In this document: one piece after another, positions 8,545-16,275 of the stretch
Numbering within the stretch: position 1 is the stretch's first letter
Layout: each line of letters starts with the position of its first letter
Assembly: GCA_965220245.1 (NCBI GenBank)
Contig: CBDCPI010000003.1
Span: 31,879 to 95,878, forward strand
From: CBDCPI01 sp965220245
Lineage (GTDB): Bacteria > Chloroflexota > Dehalococcoidia > Lucifugimonadales > UBA3495
Direction of reading: 5' to 3'
Length of the DNA stretch: 64,000 nucleotides
The notes under the pieces: generated by a model
What the model was told of the DNA's origin: nothing
The model's input: only the letters and a program-made list of their open reading frames with translations
Database searches by the model: none
Position numbers and translations under genes: made by a program

Positions 8545-9627
8545 GGCTTTGTTGCATGAATATTGGCAGCACATGAAATGTCCCAACACCCTTTGAATCG
8601 AGCTATGCTACTCGATAGCTATCCGGCATTCCCAAGTGGGTCATCCGATTCAAAGCGGCACACTTTACCTTGGCTTCCACCTTCTGCTGCGGTAACTTCC
8701 TGGCCTGAAGATAGGAACCAAAGATGGTCTTGAACCGAAACATGGCAGTCTCGGCCAGGGAACGCCGATGATAGCCCGACTCTTGTTTCCACCGCTTACG
8801 TCCTACCTTCCGAATCCTTCTCAGGTTCTCGTCCCGCACCAGGGGCGGGGTGGCACAGTTCCCATGCTGCCAGATACGGGCATCCTTTCGAGGTGGAATT
8901 GCTACCCGCCTGACACCTCTGACAGCGCAGCCCTCATATACCTTCCTTTTGTCGTAGGCCCCATCGCCACCCACCTGCTCCACTGACTCGGTGCTCTGGT
9001 CCAGAAGTTCGGGCACCGCTCCCGCATCGTCCAGGCTGGCCTCGCTCAGTACCACGGCCTGGATCTCCTGGGTTTCACTGTCCACGCTTAGATGGAGCTT
9101 CCTCCAGGTGCGCCGTTTGGTATAGCCATGCTGACGCACCTTCCATTCTCCCTCCCCAAAGACTTTCAACCCGGTGCTGTCCAGTACCAGGTGCAAGGGC
9201 CCAGCAGCTTTCCTGAGCAAGGAAACCCCCAGGCGCTTGGCGCGCTTGCAGAGGGTGGTATAGTCCGGCACCGGCAAATCCCACTCCAGCAAGTGAAACA
9301 CGGACCGGAGAAACCCTTCGGCAGCCCTCAGGGTCAAGTGGAAGACGCTGCGCACCATCAACAGACACTGGATTGCTCCATCGGAATACTGAAACTGCCC
9401 ACCGCGCTTTCGGGGGCCGTCGGGCTTCCAGGCCCCAATATCCTCTTCGCTGGTCCATAGGGTTATTGAACCCCGCTGGACCAGGCTTTCGTTGTAGTCA
9501 TGCCAGTTACGTATCCGATACTGGGATTTCCTGGTGGTGGTGCGTTTCTTGGGACGAGCTTTGGAGGCTTGCGGTGTTCGCTTCATGCCTCCAGCTTAAC
9601 ACTACCTCCCATTCATTCAACAAAGCC
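8545..9627 (-). mobile_element. IS5-family (IS903-type) insertion sequence, copy 1
   Basis: A complete 1083-bp element. The ends are inverted repeats starting GGCTTTGTTGCATGAAT at 8545 and, on the other strand, GGCTTTGTTGAATGAAT from 9627. It is flanked by an exact 9-bp direct repeat, CGTAGACAC, at 8536-8544 and 9628-9636. Terminal sequence and duplication length match the IS903 subgroup of IS5. The single transposase is intact. The clean duplication indicates recent insertion. A near-identical copy is at 46598-47691. Confidence 0.95.
8603..9586 (-). CDS. IS5-family transposase, intact copy
   Basis: A 327-residue DDE transposase. The first catalytic Asp lies in LHLVLDSTGLKVFGEGEW, the second in VGGDGAYDKRKVYEG, and the Glu in the RRSLAETAMFRFKTIFG region, the order expected for the IS5 family. 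The basic N-terminus KRTPQASKARPKKRTTTRK probably helps bind DNA ends. Compared with the second copy it lacks an 11-bp duplication and so keeps one open frame; the visible protein difference is Thr versus Ala in the motif CATPPLV. It could mobilise both copies. Confidence 0.95.
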   Translation of the reverse strand: MKRTPQASKARPKKRTTTRKSQYRIRNWHDYNESLVQRGSITLWTSEEDIGAWKPDGPRKRGGQFQYSDGAIQCLLMVRSVFHLTLRAAEGFLRSVFHLLEWDLPVPDYTTLCKRAKRLGVSLLRKAAGPLHLVLDSTGLKVFGEGEWKVRQHGYTKRRTWRKLHLSVDSETQEIQAVVLSEASLDDAGAVPELLDQSTESVEQVGGDGAYDKRKVYEGCAVRGVRRVAIPPRKDARIWQHGNCATPPLVRDENLRRIRKVGRKRWKQESGYHRRSLAETAMFRFKTIFGSYLQARKLPQQKVEAKVKCAALNRMTHLGMPDSYRVA

Positions 9628-9982
9628 CGTAGACACCATAAACGCGATTGGCCCAATTGCATTAAGCGCTATAAATGCAATTGGTCTTGTTGCGTTGAGC
9701 CCCATAAACGCCATTGGTCTTATTGCGGTGGGCACTGTAAACACGGTTGGGCTTATTGCGGTCGGCGGCGGAAACTCTTTTGGTTTTATTGCGATAGGCG
9801 GTATGAGCGCGATTGGCTTCATTGCCATCGGGAATACTGCCAGTGGTGTTTTCGCCCTGTCTTACTCCGGAAGAGGCAAAGCCATATATATGCTCTCGCC
9901 GGGCCGCCGGGATGCGAAAGCGGTGGACCTGTTTACCCGCTGGCTGCCCCAGTTTATGCGGGGAAGGGTTTCCCTCGGCTGA

Positions 9983-10761
9983 TTACACGGGTAACGTCCG
10001 GGGCAGGATGTACTCGTAGATGGCGTAGGCCAGCCCGTCTTCCTCCACCGGCGGCGCTACGAAATCGCAGACGGCCTTTATTTCCGCGGGGGCACCCCCA
10101 TAGCGATGGCTAGCCCGCTGGCCCGCAGCAAGGGCAGATCGTTGAAGCTGTCGCCTACCGCCGCCATGTCGGCGATATTCACCCCCAAGGACCGGCCGTT
10201 CCGGGCGACGCCTGTGGCTTTGTCCACCCCCTGCGGGGTGAAGTCCACCGCCCATAGCCCGTTGTAGGGCAGCGAGGCCTTGACCACGTGTATCTCTTGG
10301 CGGGTTGCGTAGCGTTGCGCCAACTCCTCCGCCGCATTGTAGGAAAGGTCTAGGGCGGAAACGCGGACGATGTTCCAGTCGGGGACTTGGGCCAACCGCC
10401 AGAATGTGCCCTGAGTGTGGGTAGCTACGAAAACCGTGCCGGTCTCGTGCAGCCGGGTAACGATCTCTTGGGAGAATTCCGGTCCCAAGTTGGCCGCCCA
10501 CAGGTGTTTGCCGCTGACCGGGTCCATGATGGCCGCGCCGCCGTCGGAGACCTGGGGAGTGCTCAGGCCCAGTTGCCGGGCGTAGCGCACCACGTCGGCG
10601 GGTTCCCGGCCGGTGGCCAAGAACACCGGCACGACCGCGGCCAATGCACCCACCGCCGCCGACACCTCCGGCGAGGTGCGCTCGTCGGGTCCGATGACGG
10701 TGCCGTCGAGGTCCAGCGCCGCCGCTAAGATAGCTGTTTCAATGTTGCCGGATGCACTCAT
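9983..10761 (-). pseudogene. HAD-superfamily (Cof-type) phosphatase with a late frameshift
   Basis: A Cof-type haloacid dehalogenase-like phosphatase, acting on small phosphorylated metabolites. Motif I is ALDLDGTVIG near residue 16, motif II FLATGREPADVV, and motif IV AVGDSFNDLPLL near residue 203. The main frame ends abruptly at 10078 after IAMGVPPRK. The normal C-terminus, GAPAEIKAVCDFVAPP and on to a stop at 9983, is in another frame, and one extra G in the G-run opposite 10095-10099 would restore it. Because only the last 35 or so residues are affected and the change is in a homopolymer, sequencing error is a real possibility; otherwise the enzyme loses its last strand. Confidence 0.82.
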
Positions 10762-10851
10762 GTAATCAGCCCAAAAAGTATTTGGCCAAAAAATTAGAGA
10801 GGGAGACGGGTCCCTCTCTATAGTAGTCCCTTTCGTTTTGGGTCGAGGCGA

Positions 10852-11307
10852 TTAGTCGAACACCAGCGCGGTGTTCTGGCGTCCGGGACGGCGCATCTCG
10901 GCCAAGCCCTCTTCGGCGGTGTCGAACGTGTTGCAGAACAGCTCGATCCCGTTGCCGTCGGGGTCTTTGATGTAGATGCTCTTGGTCATGCTGTGGTCGA
11001 CGGTCCGCAACTCGCTGACCTCGTAGTATTCCTGGAGCCGGTGGTAATAGTCCTTCAACTCTTCGAAGTCTTCCACCTGGATGGCCATGTGGTTCAGGCC
11101 GAGACCGCCCTCGGTAACCGGCTGGGCGTCTTCCTTGGCTTGGAACAGGGCTAGGTCGTGATGGACCCTGCCGCAGGTCAGGAACATACCGAATCCCGGG
11201 CGCTCCAGCGCGACCTCGAAGCCCAACACGTCGGTATAGAACTTGGTGGCGGCCTCGACGTCCTTAACGTTCAGAACCAAATGTCCAATCCTCTTCGGCT
11301 TTGCCAT
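10852..11307 (-). CDS. VOC-family protein (catechol 2,3-dioxygenase-like)
   Basis: A 151-residue VOC protein. It begins with RIGHLVLNVKDVEAATKFY (His ligand), has LGLNHMAIQVEDFEEL at the start of the second module, and ends with IYIKDPDGNGIELFCN, which carries the third ligand Glu. The DPDGN-E motif is the classic end of type I extradiol dioxygenase and fosfomycin-resistance-like folds. GGAGGAG lies just upstream of the ATG and a good promoter is 50 bases further. The reaction is not assigned; ring-cleavage or lyase activity are both possible. Confidence 0.85.
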   Translation of the reverse strand: MAKPKRIGHLVLNVKDVEAATKFYTDVLGFEVALERPGFGMFLTCGRVHHDLALFQAKEDAQPVTEGGLGLNHMAIQVEDFEELKDYYHRLQEYYEVSELRTVDHSMTKSIYIKDPDGNGIELFCNTFDTAEEGLAEMRRPGRQNTALVFD

Positions 11308-11356
11308 TTTCTCCTCCTAGCTGGCGCTTGTTAGAGACTGCCTGTACATGAAGGAT

Positions 11357-11385
11357 ACTATACGTTGGCAGGCCAAATTTTTCAA
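11357..11385 (-). promoter_or_regulatory. Promoter of the VOC gene
   Basis: Read on the minus strand, TTGAAA at 11385-11380 and TATAGT at 11362-11357 are spaced by 17 bases, about 50 bases ahead of the VOC start codon. This fits a sigma-70-type promoter. Confidence 0.6.
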
Positions 11386-11437
11386 CGCGGAGATGCGCAT
11401 TGTCTTATGCTAGGCGTTTGGGCGTCCACCTAGGGAA

Positions 11438-11761
11438 TCACCCTTCCGAATCCAGGTCGCCAACGCCGGCCAGTTCAACCGTTGGACGGTCGGGGAATTC
11501 TGCCACGAGCCGCAGCTTCCCGCCCATTTCCTCAAAGTAGCCGCGCAGGGCAGCCAGCAGCAAGTCGGAACGGTCTTCGATTTGGGATACATCCTCCCGG
11601 TTGATTCCCAGTTTCTTGGCCAAGTAGGTTTGGGTCTTGTGCTTGGCCTTGCGCAAGTCCTGCCACGTCCATTCCTCAGCAATCAATACCTTCGCCCGCT
11701 CTTCTATCTTCCTGCGCTCCTCCTCGGGCAGCCGTGCCATCATCTCCGATAGCGTCGTCAT
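11438..11761 (-). CDS. XRE-family HTH antitoxin (HigA-like)
   Basis: A 107-residue protein with an acidic N-terminal helix region (MARLPEEERRKIEERAKVL) followed by a helix-turn-helix of the XRE type, KTQTYLAKKLGINREDVSQIE, and a short C-terminal beta segment, GKLRLVAEFPDRPTVEL. This layout is common for antitoxins paired with Gp49-like HigB toxins. The toxin gene is immediately upstream and the stop and start overlap in the sequence TAATG, implying coupled translation and autoregulation by the complex. Toxin-first order is typical of hig loci. Confidence 0.85.
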   Translation of the reverse strand: MTTLSEMMARLPEEERRKIEERAKVLIAEEWTWQDLRKAKHKTQTYLAKKLGINREDVSQIEDRSDLLLAALRGYFEEMGGKLRLVAEFPDRPTVELAGVGDLDSEG

Positions 11762-12129
11762 TACGATCTCCTTCTTTCATCTCGCAACCGGGCCAAGTGC
11801 TTGTCGAACCGGTCGTCCGCCTTTCTTATCAATTCCCGGTAAAACCGCCTTTCGTTGCCTCCCGACTTGTCGCCAGCCACAAGCAGGAAGGCTTGGCGGT
11901 TAGGATCGAAGGCAAAGGCAACTCGCCACACCCCGTTATCCGCGTTAAAGCGAAGCTCCTTCATGTTGGCGTGGCGCGACCCGTTCAATGTATCCACTCG
12001 CGGGCGGCCCAACGCCGGGCCGAACTCCTGCAAGATATTCGCTTGCACCGCAAGCTCACGCCGTACTCCGACGGGCAACGCATCGAACTCCAATTCAAAG
12101 GCCGGATCGAATCGGACATCCCAAGGCAT
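11761..12129 (-). CDS. RelE/Gp49-like toxin (HigB type)
   Basis: A 122-residue mRNA-interferase-type toxin of the phage Gp49-like/HigB branch of RelE. Family features are the start PWDVRFDPAFELEFDALP, the central segment NMKELRFNADNGVWRVAFAF, and the basic RRFYRELIRKADDRFDKHL tail. The gene precedes its XRE antitoxin with a 1-base overlap. The ATG at 12129 is chosen over a TTG one codon upstream. It would cleave mRNA at the ribosome if functional; nothing in the reading frame suggests damage. Confidence 0.85.
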   Translation of the reverse strand: MPWDVRFDPAFELEFDALPVGVRRELAVQANILQEFGPALGRPRVDTLNGSRHANMKELRFNADNGVWRVAFAFDPNRQAFLLVAGDKSGGNERRFYRELIRKADDRFDKHLARLRDERRRS

Positions 12130-12298
12130 CAAATGATTGTGAACCGAACCATATTATGACGTCAACTGCATATCATCTCTCCATCATCAGCGTCAATTTG
12201 ATTGCCTCCGCTATGACTGCGGTTGTAACCAGCCGTTTGATGTCGCACAATGCAGCGTACTGGATTGTACCGACACTAAAACTTTGAGGAGATTTGCC

Positions 12299-13399
12299 AT
12301 GAAAGGCCGTGTAGTTGAGTGCCGAGAGTACGGCAAGCCCTTTGTGATTGCGGAGTACGATGTACCCGAGCCGGCGCCCGGCGCGGTGTTGCTGCGCATG
12401 ACCCAAGCAGGCATTTGCGGCTCCGACCTGCATGTGTGGCGCGGCGATCAAGTTAACGTCCCGCTGCCGCCGTCGGGCCGGGCCATGGGCCACGAGGGCA
12501 CCGGCGTGGTCGAGATTCTTGGCGACGGCGTTACCGCCGACTCGGCGGGCGCGCCCATCGAGACCGGCGACCGGGTGGTCTATGCCGCCGTCTTTCCTTG
12601 CTACCACTGCCACCAATGCCTCAAGGGCAACACCAACTGGTGCATGAACCGGAACTATCCCGCAGCCGGGGTATGGCCCTATTTCACTTCCACCTACGCC
12701 GATTACCTTTACCTGCCGCCGCGGCACCCCTTCTTCCGCGTGCCCGACGAGCTTTCCGACGACCTGCTGGGCCCGGTCAACTGTGCTATGGGCACGGTGA
12801 CCACCGGCCTGCTGCGGGCGGGCGCCGGCGAGGGCGATTACGTGGTAATCCAGGGCGCCGGCGGCTTGGGCGTGCACGCCACTGCCATGGCCAAGGAGAT
12901 GGGGGCCGACCGCGTAATCGTGCTGGACCGGCTGGAAAACCGCCTGGAACTGGCCGAGGCTTTCGGCGCTGACCACACTATCAACATCGAAGAGTTCAAC
13001 ACCCCCGAGACCCGGGTGGGACGGGTCAAGGAACTCACCGACGGCCGGGGCGCGGACGTGGTGATGGAGTTGGTGGGCCGGGCCGAGCTACTGGCCGAGG
13101 GCATCGACATGCTCAGCAACGGCGGTACGTTCATCGAGATTGGCGACATCGTCCGGGGCCGCGAGGTGTCCATCGACCCATCGAAGCTGCTGCAAGGCAA
13201 GAACATCATGGGCTCCCTGATGTACCGGGCCGAGCTGCTGCCCCGGCTGCTCAACTTCTTGGTTCGCAACCGGGAGCGGTTACCCTTCGAAAGAATCGTC
13301 TCGCACAAGTTCCCCTTGGAGCAGGTCAACGAAGCCTTCCCCCAAGCCGAGTGGGACCAACGCCAGCCGGAGATAACGCGAGCCATGCTGGTGCCGTAG
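12299..13399 (+). CDS. Zinc-dependent alcohol dehydrogenase (MDR family)
   Basis: A 366-residue medium-chain dehydrogenase. The catalytic zinc site is AGICGSDLHVWRG with a following GHEGTGVV motif, and the structural-zinc cysteines lie in CYHCHQCLKGNTNWC near residue 100. The Rossmann segment VVIQGAGGLGVHATAMAKEMG (GxGxxG) and a following acidic IVLDR point to NAD(H) rather than NADP(H). Family members oxidise alcohols or polyols such as threonine, sorbitol or galactitol. The ATG at 12299 is preferred because GAGGAGA lies upstream; the in-frame TTG at 12284 is inside that leader. Substrate unknown. Confidence 0.88.
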   Translation: MKGRVVECREYGKPFVIAEYDVPEPAPGAVLLRMTQAGICGSDLHVWRGDQVNVPLPPSGRAMGHEGTGVVEILGDGVTADSAGAPIETGDRVVYAAVFPCYHCHQCLKGNTNWCMNRNYPAAGVWPYFTSTYADYLYLPPRHPFFRVPDELSDDLLGPVNCAMGTVTTGLLRAGAGEGDYVVIQGAGGLGVHATAMAKEMGADRVIVLDRLENRLELAEAFGADHTINIEEFNTPETRVGRVKELTDGRGADVVMELVGRAELLAEGIDMLSNGGTFIEIGDIVRGREVSIDPSKLLQGKNIMGSLMYRAELLPRLLNFLVRNRERLPFERIVSHKFPLEQVNEAFPQAEWDQRQPEITRAMLVP

Positions 13400-13444
13400 G
13401 GGAACAGGCTAGGGCCGAAATGCTATGATTATCTCGCGGGGCAA

Positions 13445-13726
13445 ATGATCCAGGGCTTCCGGGACCGAGCAACACAGCGGCTGTTCCTAAGTGGAGAGAC
13501 TAGGCGATTTCAGGGAATAACCAAGCAAGCGGCCTATCGACTTGGTTTGCTGGACAGGGCAGGTTCGCTGGAGGAATTGCGAGCAATACCGGGCAACCGG
13601 TTGGAATCGCTGTCAGGCGGTCGCGCCGGTCAGTACAGCATAGGGGTCAACCGGCAGTGGAGAATCTGCTTTCGTTGGGGGAACGATGGGCCTTAGGACG
13701 TTGAAATCGTGGATTACCACGGCTGA
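13445..13726 (+). pseudogene. HigB toxin with an in-frame amber stop near its end
   Basis: A short RelE/HigB toxin: MIQGFRDRATQRLFLSGE, then PGNRLESLSGGRAGQYSIG and NRQWRICFRWGNDGP, all family hallmarks. A TAG at 13694-13696 stops the protein. The same frame continues directly with DVEIVDYHG and a TGA at 13724-13726, which is the conserved HigB C-terminus. A single nonsense change therefore removes the last nine residues, including the final His-bearing strand. The antitoxin downstream is intact. The toxin is probably inactive or weakened unless the amber codon is read through. Confidence 0.88.
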
Positions 13727-13736
13727 AGGGATAGAG

Positions 13737-14084
13737 ATGTCCGAGAGCAACCGGCGATTCAAGAACGGTATGCCTCCTGTGCATCCCGGTGAAATACTGG
13801 TGGATGAGATCGTGGAGTTAGACATGAGCCCCAGCGAGTTCGCTAAAGCGCTGGCAGCACCAGTATGCCGGGTCAAGGCCATCCTACAGTGCGACGAAGG
13901 TATTGACGCAGAAATGGCCCTGCGCCTGTCACGGTATTTCAGCACGACAGCAGAGCTTTGGATGAACCTGCAGAAGACTTACGACCTGAAGGTTGCGGAG
14001 GCCAATGTGGGCGAGGAGATAATCAAGCAGGTCAAGCCCCGGGAGGACCTGCCGATGCTCACGGAGGAAAGGAAGGACTTGTAG
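13737..14084 (+). CDS. higA: HigA-type antitoxin (XRE family)
   Basis: A 115-residue HigA antitoxin. The hallmark start MPPVHPGEILVDEIVELDM is followed by a helix-turn-helix, SPSEFAKALAAPVCRVKAIL, and the segment ALRLSRYFSTTAELWMNLQ that closes the DNA-binding fold. GAAGGGA precedes the ATG at 13737; an upstream in-frame ATG at 13686 lies inside the toxin gene and would add an unrelated tail. It is expected to dimerise, bind the promoter ahead of the toxin and neutralise HigB. Its retention beside a broken toxin is consistent with an orphaned antitoxin. Confidence 0.9.
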   Translation: MSESNRRFKNGMPPVHPGEILVDEIVELDMSPSEFAKALAAPVCRVKAILQCDEGIDAEMALRLSRYFSTTAELWMNLQKTYDLKVAEANVGEEIIKQVKPREDLPMLTEERKDL

Positions 14085-14109
14085 CCGCTGGCCGCGGGCG
14101 GCTATGGTC

Positions 14110-14146
14110 AATAGACCGGCCCCGGCGTCACCCGGGGCCGGTCTAT
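14110..14146 (+). terminator. Strong hairpin after higA
   Basis: A near-perfect 15-bp stem, ATAGACCGGCCCCGG at 14111-14125 and its complement at 14132-14146, with a six-base loop. It lies 26 bases after the higA stop codon. The trailing T-run is short, so termination efficiency is uncertain. Confidence 0.65.
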
Positions 14147-14156
14147 TCTGCTATTG

Positions 14157-14525
14157 ATGATGGTGGCGATTCGGGACGTCACATCCACCGACCAAACCGG
14201 CGTTGAGAAAGAAGACTCAATATCAGTAAATCGGGCGACAGACCGGGCAGATCGAAGAGAGAAATTCGACTTCAAAATGATAGATATATCAGTCGGTGAA
14301 GATTTGCAGTTCGTCAATGACCCAGCCAGAGTTTGTAAGGTCACAAGTCAGAAGCCTCCCAGGGTGGAACTTGACGGCGTTGAAATGTCTTTGTCTGCCG
14401 CCGCCGTGAAAGTAAAGGGTTCCCGTTGGAGTTTGCAGGGTTCACTATATTGGAAGTACGAAGATGAAACATTGCAAGAGCGCCGAGAGCGAATAGAACA
14501 CGAGGAACTTGCCGACGACGAATAG
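14157..14525 (+). CDS. Hypothetical protein with RAMA/DUF4357-like C-terminus
   Basis: A 122-residue protein. The first 40 residues are polar and unremarkable. From about residue 40, FDFKMIDISVGEDLQFV, later VELDGVEMSLSAAAVKVKG, and a closing GSLYWKYEDETLQERR form the pattern of the small domain found at the C-termini of restriction and adenine-methylase-associated proteins (RAMA) and DUF4357. Such domains are thought to bind modified DNA or nucleic acid. A free-standing copy is unusual and may be the remainder of a larger gene. The assignment is by pattern memory only. Confidence 0.5.
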   Translation: MMVAIRDVTSTDQTGVEKEDSISVNRATDRADRREKFDFKMIDISVGEDLQFVNDPARVCKVTSQKPPRVELDGVEMSLSAAAVKVKGSRWSLQGSLYWKYEDETLQERRERIEHEELADDE

Positions 14526-14533
14526 TCAGCGGG

Positions 14534-14745
14534 TCATTCTTCGTCCAGAATCGACTGCAATATCTCCGGTGTCAAGCCCCGGCGTTGCGCGTTTCAGCTG
14601 ATTTCCAGCATGATTTCTTGGACTCTATCGCATCGCGCAGACGCAAGTTGATAATCAAATCCGGCTTGCGGCGCTCATCATCTGAAGCCGAACGGTACAT
14701 GTTGGCCAAATTGGAATCGACCGACATGGTTATCTGCTCTGACAT
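14534..14745 (-). pseudogene. Decayed small antitoxin-like gene
   Basis: On the minus strand, ATG at 14745 opens MSEQITMSVDSNLANMYRSA and runs through DDERRKPDLIINLRLRDAIES. One base is then missing near 14613-14622; the adjacent frame continues EIMLEIS, meets a TGA at 14594-14596 where an Arg codon CGA is expected, and goes on NAQRRGLTPEILQSILDEE to a stop at 14534. This is the full pattern of a common short antitoxin/DNA-binding protein, ruined by one frameshift and one C-to-T nonsense change. No toxin partner is visible next to it. Confidence 0.75.
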
Positions 14746-14894
14746 TTCTTGTCCTATCGTGGGATTCGGTTGGCATTGCCGGGGGCTGTCTTTACAGTTC
14801 CCTATGCAGCCCGGCTTCCATCATTCGCGCCCTGAATTGTGCTGACTGTGGTAATATGAGTTTGAATATAGTCCGTGAGAGGTAACAAGACAAC

Positions 14895-15965
14895 ATGAAA
14901 TTTGGCCTAATGTATGAAATTCAGATTCCCGAGCCCCATTACCCCGGCGTCGAGGCGGAGCGGTACAAGCAGGTGTTGGCGCAAGTGGACTTGGCCGACG
15001 AGGTCGGCTTTGACTACTTCTGGACTGTGGAGCACCACTTCCTGCGGGAGTTTTCCCACTGCTCCGCTCCGGAGGTACTCTACGGCGCCATTTCCCAGCG
15101 GACCAAGCGCATCCGCATCGGCCACGCCGTGGCCCTGCTGCCCAGCCAGTACAACCACCCGGTGCGCGTGGCGGAGCGGGCGGCGGTGCTGGACATTCTC
15201 AGCGACGGGCGCATGGACCTGGGCACCGGACGGTCCACTACCTTAATCGAGATGGACGGTTTCGAGGTGGACCCGGAGCAGACCAAGGCCCAGTGGAATG
15301 AGGCCATCGGCATGATCCCCAAGATGTGGACCGAAGACCCCTTCTCTCACCAAGGAGAGTTCTTCAACATCCCGGAGAGGTCGGTCATCCCCAAGCCGGT
15401 ACAGCAGCCGCACCCTCCGATGTGGGTCGCGTGCAGCCAGCCCGACTCCTTCCGTCAAGCCGGCGAAATGGGCCTGGGCGTGCTCTGCTTCAACCTGGGT
15501 GGCTACGCTCAGATGGAGGAGCGGGTCGCCGCCTACCGTGAGGCGGTGCAGCAAGCCAACCCGGTGGGCTCCTTTGTGAACAACCAAGTGGCCGCCCTCT
15601 GCATCGTGCACTGTAACGAGGATGGCGATGAAGCCCGCCGCGTCGGCGGGCCCGAGGGCGCTTGGTTCGTGGGGCAAGCCGAGAACCTCTACGCGCCGTG
15701 GACCGGGCGCCAAGTGCCCGACTCCTATAAGTACTCGGTCAATGCCATTCAGGAAGAGCGGGCCGACAAGACGGCCGAGGACCACCTGGCCTCCGGCGCC
15801 TTCGCCATGGGCACCCCCGATGAGGTTATCAATGTGATGAAAAAGTACCAGGAGGCCGGGGTGGACCAAGTGCTGTGCTTCGTGCAGCCGGGCCGGTTGG
15901 AGCACACCCGTATCATGGAGTCCATCAAGTTGATGGGCCGTCACGTGATACCTTACTTCAAGTAA
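14895..15965 (+). CDS. LLM-class flavin-dependent oxidoreductase (luciferase-like)
   Basis: A 356-residue TIM-barrel oxidoreductase of the bacterial luciferase/F420-dependent family. MKFGLMYEIQIPEPH opens the barrel; VDLADEVGFDYFWTVEHHF carries the conserved substrate-side His residues, and RIGHAVALLPSQYNHPVRVAERAAVL is strongly conserved. Members use reduced FMN or F420 and act as monooxygenases or reductases. An F420:NADPH oxidoreductase gene at 23 kb makes F420 plausible, but this is inference. GAGAGGTAACAAG precedes the start and a clear terminator follows the stop. Confidence 0.88.
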   Translation: MKFGLMYEIQIPEPHYPGVEAERYKQVLAQVDLADEVGFDYFWTVEHHFLREFSHCSAPEVLYGAISQRTKRIRIGHAVALLPSQYNHPVRVAERAAVLDILSDGRMDLGTGRSTTLIEMDGFEVDPEQTKAQWNEAIGMIPKMWTEDPFSHQGEFFNIPERSVIPKPVQQPHPPMWVACSQPDSFRQAGEMGLGVLCFNLGGYAQMEERVAAYREAVQQANPVGSFVNNQVAALCIVHCNEDGDEARRVGGPEGAWFVGQAENLYAPWTGRQVPDSYKYSVNAIQEERADKTAEDHLASGAFAMGTPDEVINVMKKYQEAGVDQVLCFVQPGRLEHTRIMESIKLMGRHVIPYFK

Positions 15966-15995
15966 GACCCTCCGGTTCACCGAACCGATATAGAG

Positions 15996-16028
15996 AGCCC
16001 CCTTCTGTTTATAAGGAAGGGGGCTTTT
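15996..16028 (+). terminator. Intrinsic terminator after the LLM gene
   Basis: A perfect 10-bp stem AGCCCCCTTC (15996-16005) and GAAGGGGGCT (16016-16025) with a 10-base loop is followed by TTTT, 30 bases after the stop codon. Classic rho-independent form. Confidence 0.85.
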
Positions 16029-16090
16029 CGGTTTCCTATAGATGTCGGCGGTAATCGACGGTGGTTCAGGACGAGCCGTCGATTAACCCG

Positions 16091-16234
16091 TTAGTCGGAA
16101 GAGGGCAGCTTTCGCGGCTCTTGAAGCTCCATCTCTACCTCGCAGCAGTTGATAACCCCTTCGCCGCTCTTGGTGCACAAAACGCTGCTGCCGCACTCGG
16201 GGCAGGTATACCGCTTGCCTAGCTGGTTAGCCAT
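16091..16234 (-). CDS. Tiny desulforedoxin/zinc-ribbon-like protein, copy A
   Basis: A 47-residue protein, MANQLGKRYTCPECGSSVLC onward, with four key cysteines arranged as CxxC (residues 11 and 14) and an adjacent pair CC (residues 30-31), plus one extra Cys at 20. CxxC followed by CC is the ligand pattern of desulforedoxin-type Fe(Cys)4 centres, though zinc is equally possible. The tail EPRKLPSSD is polar. It is followed on the same strand arrangement by a close paralogue 41 bases upstream, suggesting a tandem duplication and a common transcript. It might serve as a small electron carrier. Confidence 0.7.
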   Translation of the reverse strand: MANQLGKRYTCPECGSSVLCTKSGEGVINCCEVEMELQEPRKLPSSD

Positions 16235-16275
16235 ACTTCGACTCCGTTACCCTCCGCTCGGAACAAGCGGGACTA

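Larger units (their letters stand above)
8519..9982 (+). pseudogene. Small 11-residue-repeat protein gene, split by an IS903-type element
   Basis: The gene begins with ATG at 8519 behind GGGAGCGGAG and reads MSEIFSVDT before it is cut by the insertion sequence at 8545. Deleting the element and one copy of its 9-bp target duplication joins 8544 to 9637 in frame and gives a 123-residue protein. Its centre is six tandem repeats of about 11 residues with the pattern N-x-I-G-x-I-A-V-G, for example INAIGLIAVGT; the DNA period is 33 bases. The tail is RWLPQFMRGRVSLG. The repeats are glycine-rich and hydrophobic, suggesting a short beta-solenoid or a membrane-active protein. The family is not recognised. 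It is inactive here. Confidence 0.85.

Noticed and set aside
9373..10113. Plus-strand 246-residue frame rich in Trp, Cys and Arg
   Set aside because: It runs through the end of the insertion sequence and out of frame over the 33-base repeats; composition is unnatural.
13686..13736. An upstream start for the HigA-type antitoxin
   Set aside because: It lies inside the toxin gene and codes for the wrong frame of its C-terminus; the ATG at 13737 has a proper ribosome site.
14585..14845. Plus-strand 86-residue open frame
   Set aside because: It is antisense to a recognisable, decayed antitoxin gene on the minus strand and has no ribosome site.
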